Assembly: GCA_004556165.1 (NCBI GenBank)
Contig: SFIR01000026.1
Span: forward strand, 1 to 29,228
Reading direction: 5' to 3'
Length of the DNA: 29,228 nt
Source of the DNA: Clostridiales bacterium
GTDB taxonomy: Bacteria; Bacillota; Clostridia; Christensenellales; CAG-138
Shown here: positions 22,855-29,228 of the stretch, piece by piece
Numbering within the stretch: position 1 is the stretch's first letter
How the letters are laid out: each line of letters begins with the position of its first letter
The notes under the pieces: model-generated
What the model was told of the DNA's origin: nothing
What the model saw: the letters and a program-made list of their open reading frames with translations, nothing else
Database searches by the model: none
Position numbers and translations under genes: made by a program

Positions 22855-23018
22855 TAATAATTTTATAAAATATTAACAATTCAGTCATTTCGATATAGTA
22901 ATTTGTGCTTTTTCGGGCGGTTGTCCGATTATTCTATGGACTTATCCGATAACTTATCCACACAAAAAATGGGCTTTATGCTTTCAAAAGTGGATAACTC
23001 TGTGGATAATGTGGATAA
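22855..23018. other. Candidate chromosomal origin (oriC): AT-rich stretch plus DnaA-box cluster
   Basis: An AT-rich segment (about 22855-22907, including TAATAATTTTATAAAATATT) could be the unwinding element. Next to it are DnaA boxes: TTATCCACA at 22954-22962 (plus strand), TGTGGATAA at 23001-23009 and 23010-23018 (both perfect, minus strand, end to end), AGTGGATAA at 22989-22997 (one mismatch) and a degenerate TTATCCGAT at 22942-22950. Three perfect consensus 9-mers within 65 bp are far beyond chance. The region is non-coding and 1.5 kb from dnaA, and genes on the right run away from it. It could instead be a DnaA-titration site. The rest of 22641-23251 shows only small hairpins and no gene. 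Confidence 0.65.
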
Positions 23019-23202
23019 CTTAGCATGTTTTATGCACATTGCCCTCTTTTTGTGACTTGTCCCGATGCATGTAAACAATTTTCGCATTGTCACATAATTC
23101 GGCAAATATCTTTGGGGATTTAACACATCTTTGCTTTCTCCGATGCGGAGATGAGGTCTTATTTGTGCTCCTTCAAGGAGAAAGACAAGATGCGGAAAGC
23201 AT

Positions 23203-23234
23203 ATAAAACTGCGGCTGCCGATGCGCAGCCGCAG
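23203..23234 (-). terminator. Terminator of the 94-residue protein gene
   Basis: On the minus strand CTGCGGCTGC pairs perfectly with GCAGCCGCAG around a 6-nt loop and is followed by TTTTAT, 18 bp after the stop. Confidence 0.85.
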
Positions 23235-23251
23235 GTCCTTTCAAGCTGAAT

Positions 23252-23536
23252 TCAGCCTGCATAATCCTCGGGAATATTCTCGAAAACGACGCGGAGCATG
23301 CTGTCCTCCACTTTTTCGTCCGCCTTGGCTCTTGCCTTTTCCTCTTCCCGCTTCGCCTCGCGCTTTTCCTCGGCAAGCCTGCCGGTATAGTCAAGCGCAG
23401 CCTTGATCGCCGCGAGCCTGTCGGAGGGCTTTAGGCTTTCATCCGTCATCATATCGTAGAGGCAGGAAGCCGCCTTTGCGCGCATTGCGCGCGCACTGAG
23501 ATTATGCTTTACCGCTTTAGTATTTTCATTTACCAT
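23252..23536 (-). CDS. Small helical protein, faintly like a phage small terminase subunit
   Basis: 94 residues. The middle (SLKPSDRLAAIKAALDYTGRL, about 34-54; here written to show the DR-AI-AL pattern) recalls the segment of phage packaging proteins where a DR-x-x-A helix is followed by a short G-L turn. It is followed by a highly charged helix (EEKREAKREEEKARAK, about 56-71), probably a coiled coil, and ends VVFENIPEDYAG. There is no DNA-binding domain or membrane segment that I can name. A terminase large subunit and a portal protein lie 1.4 kb away on the other strand, so a link is attractive, but this is inference from weak similarity. It has its own promoter, AAAGG ribosome site and strong terminator. 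Confidence 0.7.
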   Translation of the reverse strand: MVNENTKAVKHNLSARAMRAKAASCLYDMMTDESLKPSDRLAAIKAALDYTGRLAEEKREAKREEEKARAKADEKVEDSMLRVVFENIPEDYAG

Positions 23537-23571
23537 AGGTTTTCCTTTCTCTGCTTCCCCACGGCACTTAT

Positions 23572-23577
23572 ATTATA
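23572..23577 (-). promoter_or_regulatory. Extended -10 promoter for the 94-residue protein gene
   Basis: On the minus strand TGTGGTATAAT, an extended -10 with perfect TATAAT. The -35 is poor. Confidence 0.55.
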
Positions 23578-23590
23578 CCACAAAATGCAT

Positions 23591-23619
23591 AAAAAATAAA
23601 GCATTCCGAAAAATGCTTT
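23591..23619 (-). terminator. Terminator of the zinc-ribbon gene
   Basis: On the minus strand AAAGCATT pairs with AATGCTTT, followed by ATTTTTTAT. The zinc-ribbon gene ends about 100 bp upstream. Confidence 0.65.
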
Positions 23620-23629
23620 AATTCAAAAA

Positions 23630-23664
23630 TGTTGAAGTGCCAATCATAGGTGACACTTCAACAC
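23630..23664. repeat. Hairpin containing one of two 20-bp direct repeats
   Basis: TGTTGAAGTG (23630-23639) pairs with CACTTCAACA (23654-23663). The right part, CATAGGTGACACTTCAACAC (23645-23664), recurs with one change at 24470-24489, on the other side of the zinc-ribbon gene. Confidence 0.7.
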
Positions 23665-23721
23665 TTGCAATTCGGATTATGCTCATAATCTGCTTGACAA
23701 GCCGAAATTCATCCGTACATT

Positions 23722-24240
23722 TTACCGGGACACCGGCGTACCGCATTCACGGCAGAACTTATCGCCCTTTATCAATTTATTACCGCATTCGGTGCAGAAG
23801 TTCTGCACTTTCTGCTCCTGTGGTTTTGATTTATCTGCTATGATAAATCTATGGATAATCGGGAAAGGCAAATCGTAAACCTGTTCTTTTGCGTAAAGGG
23901 AGAATTCCTCGCCGTATTTCACCGTTACGAGCTGTTCGGTCTCTTTTGTCACCAGCGTATCCTTATCTTCGTAGTACGTTTCCTGATTCAGTATGGCAAC
24001 CACGGCTGAATCTTCGCCCAGCTCTTTTATTCGCAAAAGCCTTTCCGATGGTTTGGCCGGAGCATTGGAAACCTTCTTGCGGGTGATTGGTTTTGTAAAA
24101 TCCCGTGCGGCAGGCAGCACCTTAAACCGGCCGAAATTTTCAAGGATTATATCTCCTTCTCCGATAACAAATTCAAGACCGTCCTTTTCATTATTTTCGG
24201 AACGGTTATCTGCCTTTTTAATAATGTATGTCGGTTTCAT
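23722..24240 (-). CDS. Zinc-ribbon domain protein of unknown function
   Basis: 172 residues from ATG 24240, preceded by GGAGG; the open frame upstream is judged untranslated. The C-terminus is a treble-Cys zinc ribbon, FCTECGNKLIKGDKFCRECG (about residues 149-168), of the zinc-ribbon_2 type. The rest is beta-rich (FVIGEGDIILENFG, then EDSAVVAILNQETYYED and EQLVTVKYGEEFSL) and shows no family I can name. There is no membrane helix. Its start overlaps the stop of a possible 55-residue membrane protein by ATGA. The unit is bracketed by 20-bp direct repeats 825 bp apart, which may mark an inserted segment. Confidence 0.75.
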   Translation of the reverse strand: MKPTYIIKKADNRSENNEKDGLEFVIGEGDIILENFGRFKVLPAARDFTKPITRKKVSNAPAKPSERLLRIKELGEDSAVVAILNQETYYEDKDTLVTKETEQLVTVKYGEEFSLYAKEQVYDLPFPIIHRFIIADKSKPQEQKVQNFCTECGNKLIKGDKFCRECGTPVSR

Positions 24241-24404
24241 AACTCCTCCATTTGCCAATCGAATCCGATTATGCCCAAAGCAACGATGAAAATAATTGAT
24301 GTGAGAAGAATATCCGCGGAAGTATCTTTTTCGCGCTGAACTGTTCCCAACACAGAATATAAATACCCTCTGCGCAATACACTCTTCCGCAGACAATCAA
24401 GCAT
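24237..24404 (-). CDS. Possible 55-residue membrane protein overlapping the zinc-ribbon gene
   Basis: The frame reads MLDCLRKSVLRRGYLY, then a polar stretch, then a hydrophobic helix (ILLTSIIFIVALGIIGF, about 32-48) and ends DWQMEEL. Its TGA overlaps the zinc-ribbon ATG as ATGA, a usual sign of coupling. Weak points: the promoter predicts +1 at about 24402, two bases past the A of this ATG, so the true start may be the internal TTG (residue 10, after GGAAGAG), and the zinc-ribbon frame is also open across the region. Confidence 0.35.
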   Translation of the reverse strand: MLDCLRKSVLRRGYLYSVLGTVQREKDTSADILLTSIIFIVALGIIGFDWQMEEL

Positions 24405-24408
24405 TTTC

Positions 24409-24437
24409 ATTATAGCACAACATTAAGAATGCTTCAA
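24409..24437 (-). promoter_or_regulatory. Promoter of the zinc-ribbon gene
   Basis: On the minus strand TTGAAG (24432-24437), 17 bp, then perfect TATAAT (24409-24414) with TG one base upstream. Confidence 0.75.
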
Positions 24438-24469
24438 CCTCTTTTGCGCCTTGCTGCAATATGGTCAAA

Positions 24470-24489
24470 CATAGGTGACGCTTCAACAC
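24470..24489. repeat. Second copy of the 20-bp direct repeat
   Basis: CATAGGTGACGCTTCAACAC matches 23645-23664 in 19 of 20 positions and in the same orientation. Between the copies lies the zinc-ribbon unit. Confidence 0.7.
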
Positions 24490-24623
24490 ATTTTCGTCCG
24501 CAAAAGAGCAATAGCACTTGACAAAACGCTTCATGCCTTGCATTACCATACCGAGCTTCCGCTGTCAATGCTCTTATTTATTCCGGCTGTTCATAAAAAT
24601 GTATAGCTAAGATAATATAGAGC

Positions 24624-24652
24624 TTGTTTTGCTAAGAAAAACCGACTATAAT
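24624..24652 (+). promoter_or_regulatory. Promoter upstream of the structured RNA and terminase genes
   Basis: TTGTTT (24624-24629), 17 bp, perfect TATAAT (24647-24652). The predicted start is near 24659, about 270 nt before the terminase ATG. Confidence 0.65.
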
Positions 24653-24658
24653 ATTATT

Positions 24659-24760
24659 GAGCCCACAAAAGCGGCTCCCAAGTCAATAACTGCCGACGCA
24701 GCCCTGCGGGGGTATCGAAGCAAAGCATACCCCCGAAAAAAGCAGGGTCGGATAGGATCG
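24659..24760 (+). ncRNA. Structured RNA or long leader ahead of the terminase gene
   Basis: Nested helices stack in one arm: CCGA (24693-24696) with TCGG (24748-24751), CCCTGC (24702-24707) with GCAGGG (24742-24747), and GGGGGTAT (24708-24715) with ATACCCCC (24727-24734). The loop is CGAAGCAAAGC and a one-sided GAAAAAA bulge separates helices 2 and 3, which are contiguous on the 5' side. The 14 contiguous 5'-side base pairs are perfect. The 3' end is a guess; further hairpins (TATTTC/GAAATA near 24818-24840, ACCCGT/ACGGGT near 24850-24870) lie before the terminase. I see no protein-coding gene between 24438 and 24931. It may be a small RNA, a regulatory leader or a packaging-related RNA. Confidence 0.5.
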
Positions 24761-24931
24761 AGTCCCCAAATCGTATTCAGTTCCGCCGCAAAGATAAAAT
24801 ATCGCATCAGACGGTGTTTATTTCACCCCAAGGAAATACCGTTTCCATCACCCGTTCCGCATAAGACGGGTTAATCCGATTCGGCAGCACATCACGGCAG
24901 TTTGCGTTCTTTCTGAAAGGAAAACAGAATA

Positions 24932-26269
24932 ATGAAGCTTATGCTTGAAGGCTTCCCGAGCGAAAGGCAGCGTGAATTCTTCCTTTCGCGCGCAAGGCAT
25001 ACCGCTTACGGCGGTGCGCGCGGCGGAGGCAAGAGCTGGGCAATGCGGAGAAAATTCATACTGCTTGCTCTTAGGTATCCCGGGCTTAACCTGCTGCTGC
25101 TCCGAAGGATGCTTCCAGAGCTTCGTGAAAACCACCTCATACCCATGCAGCGCGAGCTGTACGGCTTTGCCGTCTACAATTCCGCCGAGCGCGTATTCCG
25201 ATTCCCCAACGGTTCGCGCATCAAGCTCGGTTACTGCGATACGCTGCAGGATGTTTACCAGTACCAGGGGCAGGAATATGCCGTGATAGGGCTTGAGGAA
25301 GCCACGCATTTCACGGAGGAACAGATGCGATTTCTCACCACCTGCAACCGTACCACCCGAAAGGATTTTTCTCCGCGCATGTACTACACCTGCAACCCCG
25401 GCAACGTCGGGCATGCCTGGGTCAAGCGGCTTTTTATCGACAGGCTGTATGCGGAAAACGAGAACCCGGACGACTACCTTTTCATCCCTGCGCGCATTTA
25501 CGATAATAAGGTGCTGCTCGAAGCCGATCCCAACTACATCCGGCAGCTCGAAGCCCTGCCCGAGGAGCTGAGGCGAGCCCATCTCGATGGGGATTGGGAC
25601 GTCCACGCCGGTCAGTACTTCCGCGAATTCTCCCGTGACCGCCATGTCATAGAGCCCTTTGAGATACCCTCATGGTGGCGAAGGTTCCGCTCGATGGACT
25701 GGGGCTATAACGACCCCTGCTGCGTGCTCTGGCATGCGGTTGACGGGGAAAACCGTGTCTATACCTACCGCGAGCTCTACGTCCGTGAGACCCGTGCAGG
25801 CGAGGTCGCATCAATGGTTCTTGAGCTGAGTCGCGGCGAAAGCATCTCCTACACCGTTGCCTCTCCCGATATGTGGCAGAAGCGCGGAGCGGTGCTATCG
25901 GGCGCCGGAGGATTTGAGGGGGAAACGCTCGCCGAGCTGTTCACCTCGTCCGGGCTTTCCCTTACTCCGGCGGATAATTCGCGTGTACCGGGCTGGAACC
26001 GTGTGCGCGATTTTCTTGCCGTCGCTCCGGACGGCAGACCCAATTGGCTCTGCTTTTCGGACTGCCGCAACCTCATCCGTCAGCTCCCTGCGCTGCAATT
26101 CGATCAGCATAACCGCGAGGATGCCGCGGACGGGGACGACCATGCGCCCGAGGCGCTCAGATATGCGCTTATGAGCCGTCCACATGCGGGCAAGCAGCCG
26201 ATTATAAGAAAGGCAAAGGCCTATGACCCTCTGTCCCTTCCCGAGCCGCGCACGAGCGGTTGGCTATGA
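24932..26269 (+). CDS. Phage-type terminase large subunit (DNA-packaging ATPase/nuclease)
   Basis: 445 residues. The ATPase domain has Walker A GGARGGGKS (27-35) and Walker B YAVIGLEEAT (116-124), then the coupling segment YYTCNPGNVGHAWVKRLF typical of Firmicute phage terminases. The RNase H-like nuclease follows: Asp256 in SMDWGYNDP, Asp313 in ASPDMWQKRG, and the late acidic GDDHAPEALRY. All catalytic positions look intact, so the protein is probably functional and under selection. In phages it cuts DNA concatemers and pumps DNA through the portal. Only the portal gene follows, 35 bp on; no small terminase, capsid, protease or tail gene is in the window. The start ATG follows AAAGG at a long spacing. 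Confidence 0.92.
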   Translation: MKLMLEGFPSERQREFFLSRARHTAYGGARGGGKSWAMRRKFILLALRYPGLNLLLLRRMLPELRENHLIPMQRELYGFAVYNSAERVFRFPNGSRIKLGYCDTLQDVYQYQGQEYAVIGLEEATHFTEEQMRFLTTCNRTTRKDFSPRMYYTCNPGNVGHAWVKRLFIDRLYAENENPDDYLFIPARIYDNKVLLEADPNYIRQLEALPEELRRAHLDGDWDVHAGQYFREFSRDRHVIEPFEIPSWWRRFRSMDWGYNDPCCVLWHAVDGENRVYTYRELYVRETRAGEVASMVLELSRGESISYTVASPDMWQKRGAVLSGAGGFEGETLAELFTSSGLSLTPADNSRVPGWNRVRDFLAVAPDGRPNWLCFSDCRNLIRQLPALQFDQHNREDAADGDDHAPEALRYALMSRPHAGKQPIIRKAKAYDPLSLPEPRTSGWL

Positions 26270-26304
26270 ACAGAAAAGTAAACTCACCATGAAAGGAAAA
26301 TTCC

Positions 26305-27903
26305 ATGAATAAGAAATACAGCAATAAAACCCCCGAACAGCTTGAAGCGGAGGTGGAAAGCCTCTATGAGCTGTTCCACGAATACTACGATGCCTACGCC
26401 GAGGAGCGTTCCAGGCTCGACCGCTGCGAAAGGATGTACCACGCTCAGCACTGGGCGGATATTCCCGAGCGCGAAGCAAACGAGCCGAGGCCCGTTACGC
26501 CCGTAATCCATAGTACGATAGAGAATGTCCGCGCGGATCTCATGGATTATCTGCCCGAGGCGATAATCACAGCGGACAGCAGACCCTACGATTCCCTCGC
26601 CGAGCTGATGACCTCAATCGTCAAAAAGAACCATATCAGGTGCCGGTACGATGATGAATACGCACTTTTAACGCATGATCTCATCGTTGGAGGTTACAGC
26701 GTGCAGGAGATAGGCTTTGACCCTGAGGCAAACGAGGGTATCGGCGGCGCATTCATCCGTCAGGTGGATAACCGCAGCATCATGTTCGATCCCCTTGCAA
26801 CCGAGCTTCAGACGAGCCGCGCAGTCTTCAAATTCAGCCACCGCACGCGCGACTGGTTCACTCAGCACTACCCCGAAATTGCGCCCGAGCTCACCGAGGA
26901 CGGCTACCTGCTCGATATTGCGGAGGATGACCTGCTCACCCCGAGATACAATAAGAGCATCATGCTCATCGAAGCATGGGTGCGCGAATACGATGCGGAC
27001 GAGCGCAAATACCGCGTGCATATGCTGATGCTGGCAGGCGGAAAGCTGCTCGAAGACAGCAGGCGCGTCAGGCCCGAAGGCTATTTTGCACACGGCGAAT
27101 ACCCCTTCATCATCACCACGCTCTTCCCCCGAAAGGGAAGCTGCCTCGGCTACGGCTTTGTCGATATGTATTCGACCATGCAGCAGTATTCCGACAAGCT
27201 CGATCAGATAGTCATGAAAAACGCTCTGCTTGCAAGCCACAACAAGCTTCTCATCACGGGCGCGAGCGGCTTTGACAGCGACGACCTCAGGGACTGGTCG
27301 AAGGATATCCACGTCGGCGACAACCTCAACGGCGTTACCTGGTTCAGCACGGCGCCCCTGCCCTCATACCTTCTCACCTATGTGGACGAAATACGCAATT
27401 CCATCAAGGAGGAATCGGGCGCAAACGAATTTGCTCGGGGCATGACCCATGCAGGCGTGACGAGCGGCACGGCGATAGCGGCATTGCAGGAAGCATCGAG
27501 CAAGCGTTCGAGGATGTGCGCAAGGCAGATACATTCCGGCTTCCGTCAGGCGGTAACGCAGGAATTGGAGGTTGAAAAGCAGTTCACGCTCAGGAAACGC
27601 TGCGAAGCGGAGCTTGGTTCCCTCGGCGAAAGCATGGGCGTCAATCTCGAAAAGCTTACCTCCGTCCGCCGCGCGCTCGATGAGCTTGCGGTTATGCCCA
27701 CAGCGCTCCGTGTTTCGGTCAAGGTCGTTAAGGAGAATGCATTCAATATTCTGAACAACAATGAGACCGTCTTCAGGCTCGTAGAAAGCGGAATGATAAC
27801 TCCCTCGGTCGGGCTGGAGCTGCTGATATTCGACGGCAAGGATGAAGCAATCGAGCTGATGAAGAATGAGAATGCCGCTTCATCCCCGGATTCCTCGGTT
27901 TAA
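26305..27903 (+). CDS. Phage-type portal protein
   Basis: 532 residues, the usual portal length. Features of P22-like portals include an N-terminal helical region with RPVTPVIHSTIENVRADLMDYLPE, the stretch GGYSVQEIGFDPEANEGIGG then VDNRSIMFDP, a central ITTLFPRKGSCLGYGFVD followed by QQYSDKLDQIVMKNALLA, and the stem-helix area IKEESGANEFARGMTHAGVTSGTAIAALQ (written in part), where such proteins have an EAS-G-TA-A-LQEA pattern. The C-terminus is short, with no barrel. The portal forms the ring through which terminase packs DNA. It overlaps no phage morphogenesis gene; argF begins 168 bp later. Codon use resembles the host genes around it, suggesting long residence. Confidence 0.88.
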   Translation: MNKKYSNKTPEQLEAEVESLYELFHEYYDAYAEERSRLDRCERMYHAQHWADIPEREANEPRPVTPVIHSTIENVRADLMDYLPEAIITADSRPYDSLAELMTSIVKKNHIRCRYDDEYALLTHDLIVGGYSVQEIGFDPEANEGIGGAFIRQVDNRSIMFDPLATELQTSRAVFKFSHRTRDWFTQHYPEIAPELTEDGYLLDIAEDDLLTPRYNKSIMLIEAWVREYDADERKYRVHMLMLAGGKLLEDSRRVRPEGYFAHGEYPFIITTLFPRKGSCLGYGFVDMYSTMQQYSDKLDQIVMKNALLASHNKLLITGASGFDSDDLRDWSKDIHVGDNLNGVTWFSTAPLPSYLLTYVDEIRNSIKEESGANEFARGMTHAGVTSGTAIAALQEASSKRSRMCARQIHSGFRQAVTQELEVEKQFTLRKRCEAELGSLGESMGVNLEKLTSVRRALDELAVMPTALRVSVKVVKENAFNILNNNETVFRLVESGMITPSVGLELLIFDGKDEAIELMKNENAASSPDSSV

Positions 27904-27971
27904 TCCTCCTCCGCCGAGCTCGTCTTTTCTTCCAAAAAGCAAAATATACTTATTTTGATTGCATTTTCGGC

Positions 27972-28000
27972 TTTTAATGCATGGCGCTTTGTGCTATAAT
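27972..28000 (+). promoter_or_regulatory. Extended -10 promoter of argF
   Basis: Perfect TATAAT (27995-28000) with TG one base upstream; the -35 at 17 bp is TTTTAA (weak). It shows that argF is not simply read from the portal transcript. Confidence 0.7.
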
Positions 28001-28071
28001 TCTGCTGAAAAACGGCTGTACCGCCTGCGGCAGTGCCGCCAACACCAATACTTATTTTAAGGAGAATTACC

Positions 28072-29061
28072 ATGCCCGTTAATCTTAAAGGACGTTCCCT
28101 GCTCACTCTCAAGGACTATACTCCCGATGAGATCCGTTATCTTCTCAACCTTGCCTCCGACCTCAAAGCCAAGAAGCGCGCAGGTATCCGCGGTGATCTG
28201 CTTGAAGGCAAGAACATCGTCCTTCTGTTCGAGAAGACCTCGACCCGTACCCGCTGTGCATTCGAAGTTGCCGCTCTTGACGAGGGCGCACATGTGACCT
28301 TCCTTTCCAACAGCCAGATGGGCAAGAAGGAGTCCCTTGAGGATACCGCAAAGGTTCTCGGCCGTTTCTATGACGGCATCGAATTCCGCGGTTTCAAGCA
28401 GGAGACCGTTGAGCTGCTCGCAAAGCACGCAGGTGTACCCGTATGGAACGGTCTTACCGATATGTATCATCCCACCCAGGTGCTTGCGGACTGCCTCACC
28501 ATCATGGAAAATGTTGCAAAGCCCCTCAACAAGGTCAAGCTCGTCTATGTCGGCGATGCACGCAACAACATGGGCAATTCCCTCATGATTATCTCCGCAA
28601 AGCTCGGCATGCACTTTGTCGGCATTGCTCCCAAGTCCCTGTTCCCCTCTCAGGAGCTCGTTGACGAGATGCGCGAGCTTGCAAAGGTCACCGGCGCAAA
28701 GATCGAGTTCTCCGAGGATATCGAAGCCGTTGACGGTGCGGACGCCATCTATACCGATGTTTGGGTATCCATGGGTGAAGAGGACCAGTTTGAAGAGCGC
28801 ATCAAGCTCCTCACTCCCTATCGCGTCACCATGGATATGATGAACAAGACCCATAACCCCGACTGCATCTTCCTGCATTGCCTCCCCTCCTTCCATGATC
28901 TCGAGACCTCCGTCGGCCGTGACATCTATGAGCGTTTCGGCGTTGCCGAGCAGGAAGTTACCGACGAAGTCTTCCGCAGCCCCCGTTCCAAGGTCTTTGA
29001 CGAGGCTGAGAACCGCATGCACACCATCAAGGCCGTCATGGTTGCGACCGCAGGCAGATAA
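28072..29061 (+). CDS. argF: Ornithine carbamoyltransferase
   Basis: 329 residues from ATG 28072, after AAGGAG at 7-bp spacing; an in-frame ATG 39 bp upstream lacks a ribosome site. It makes citrulline from ornithine and carbamoyl phosphate, or runs in reverse in the arginine deiminase route. Motifs are the carbamoyl-phosphate site FEKTSTRTRCAFEVA (STRTR at 57-61), MYHPTQVLADCLTIME, the ornithine side DVWVSMGEE, and HCLPSFHD, where most relatives have HCLPAFHD. Neighbouring genes do not indicate whether it is biosynthetic (argF) or catabolic (arcB), so the symbol is provisional. Codon use is strongly biased, suggesting high expression. Confidence 0.95.
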   Translation: MPVNLKGRSLLTLKDYTPDEIRYLLNLASDLKAKKRAGIRGDLLEGKNIVLLFEKTSTRTRCAFEVAALDEGAHVTFLSNSQMGKKESLEDTAKVLGRFYDGIEFRGFKQETVELLAKHAGVPVWNGLTDMYHPTQVLADCLTIMENVAKPLNKVKLVYVGDARNNMGNSLMIISAKLGMHFVGIAPKSLFPSQELVDEMRELAKVTGAKIEFSEDIEAVDGADAIYTDVWVSMGEEDQFEERIKLLTPYRVTMDMMNKTHNPDCIFLHCLPSFHDLETSVGRDIYERFGVAEQEVTDEVFRSPRSKVFDEAENRMHTIKAVMVATAGR

Positions 29062-29080
29062 GCTGAACAAAGATCCGTTT

Positions 29081-29109
29081 GAGCTGTCCGGATACGGGCA
29101 GCTCTTTTC
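29081..29109 (+). terminator. Rho-independent terminator of argF
   Basis: GAGCTG(t)CC pairs with GG(g)CAGCTC and is followed by TTTTCGTTT. Confidence 0.8.
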
Positions 29110-29186
29110 GTTTATTCGGAAAGCGAATGCTGTGAATTGCAACTTTAAATGTCCACTCTTCAAAAAGAATGCTGCCCGGCAATCGC

Positions 29187-29212
29187 CAGTTCTTGCCCGA
29201 GGGCAAGAACTG
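29187..29212. repeat. 11-bp perfect hairpin at the window end
   Basis: CAGTTCTTGCC pairs with GGCAAGAACTG around CGAG. No T-run follows on either strand. The last 119 bases of the window hold no gene that I can see. Confidence 0.5.
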
Positions 29213-29228
29213 CCATTTTCGCAGAAAA

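Noticed and set aside
24932..27903. Intact prophage
   Set aside because: Only terminase and portal are present; argF follows directly, and no head, tail, lysis or integrase gene is in the region.
28057..29163. Minus-strand open frame of 368 codons
   Set aside because: Antisense to argF; strong codon bias in argF leaves the opposite frame open by chance.

Overview
The window looks like chromosome from a Firmicute of class Clostridia (gut Oscillospiraceae-like; this placement is inference). The grounds are a mid-range GC content, the AGGAGG-type ribosome binding sites, and the gene set: a WalJ-RlmH neighbourhood, PyrR, YtqB/MnmM-type methyltransferase, ProX-type deacylase, an ECF sigma factor with an RsgI-like partner, and tandem large serine recombinases.

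Layout. (1) Bases 1-2475 are the right-hand end of an integrated mobile element: two overlapping large serine recombinase genes (the first cut by the window edge), a terminator and a 35-bp imperfect palindrome directly beside a tRNA-Leu(GAG) gene on the minus strand. (2) Bases 2.7-7.5 kb, minus strand: a MATE exporter, then a probable operon MnmM-like tRNA methyltransferase, tgt and an M28 aminopeptidase. (3) Bases 7.6-10.8 kb, plus strand: a small membrane protein, an ECF sigma factor and its translationally coupled membrane anti-sigma factor, whose outer part holds an RsgI-like domain and four PepSY repeats. (4) Bases 10.8-12.8 kb, minus strand: ProX-type editing deacylase, rlmH and walJ; divergent from walJ is a membrane-anchored solute-binding protein. 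(5) Bases 14.1-17.8 kb, minus strand: citE-citF-fumarase alpha-fumarase beta, a lyase/hydratase operon without citD.

(6) Bases 18.0-22.2 kb, plus strand: rpsB (with a structured leader), tsf, dnaA, pyrR and tRNA-Gly(CCC). dnaA starts at TTG and is not followed by dnaN. (7) Bases 22.2-23.2 kb are non-coding: three imperfect copies of a 120-150 bp structured repeat, then an AT-rich stretch and a cluster of consensus DnaA boxes, which is the best oriC candidate. (8) Bases 23.25-24.4 kb, minus strand: a 94-residue protein with a faint resemblance to phage small terminases, a zinc-ribbon protein and a possible 55-residue membrane protein overlapping it by ATGA. Two 20-bp direct repeats flank this zinc-ribbon unit. 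(9) Bases 24.6-27.9 kb, plus strand: a promoter, a strong three-helix RNA fold, then a terminase large subunit and a portal protein with no other phage genes, followed immediately by argF.

The most unusual parts are the isolated terminase-portal pair with its structured upstream RNA close to the candidate oriC, the DnaA whose DNA-recognition residues depart from the family consensus, two promoters placed exactly for leaderless mRNAs, and the PepSY-repeat anti-sigma factor.
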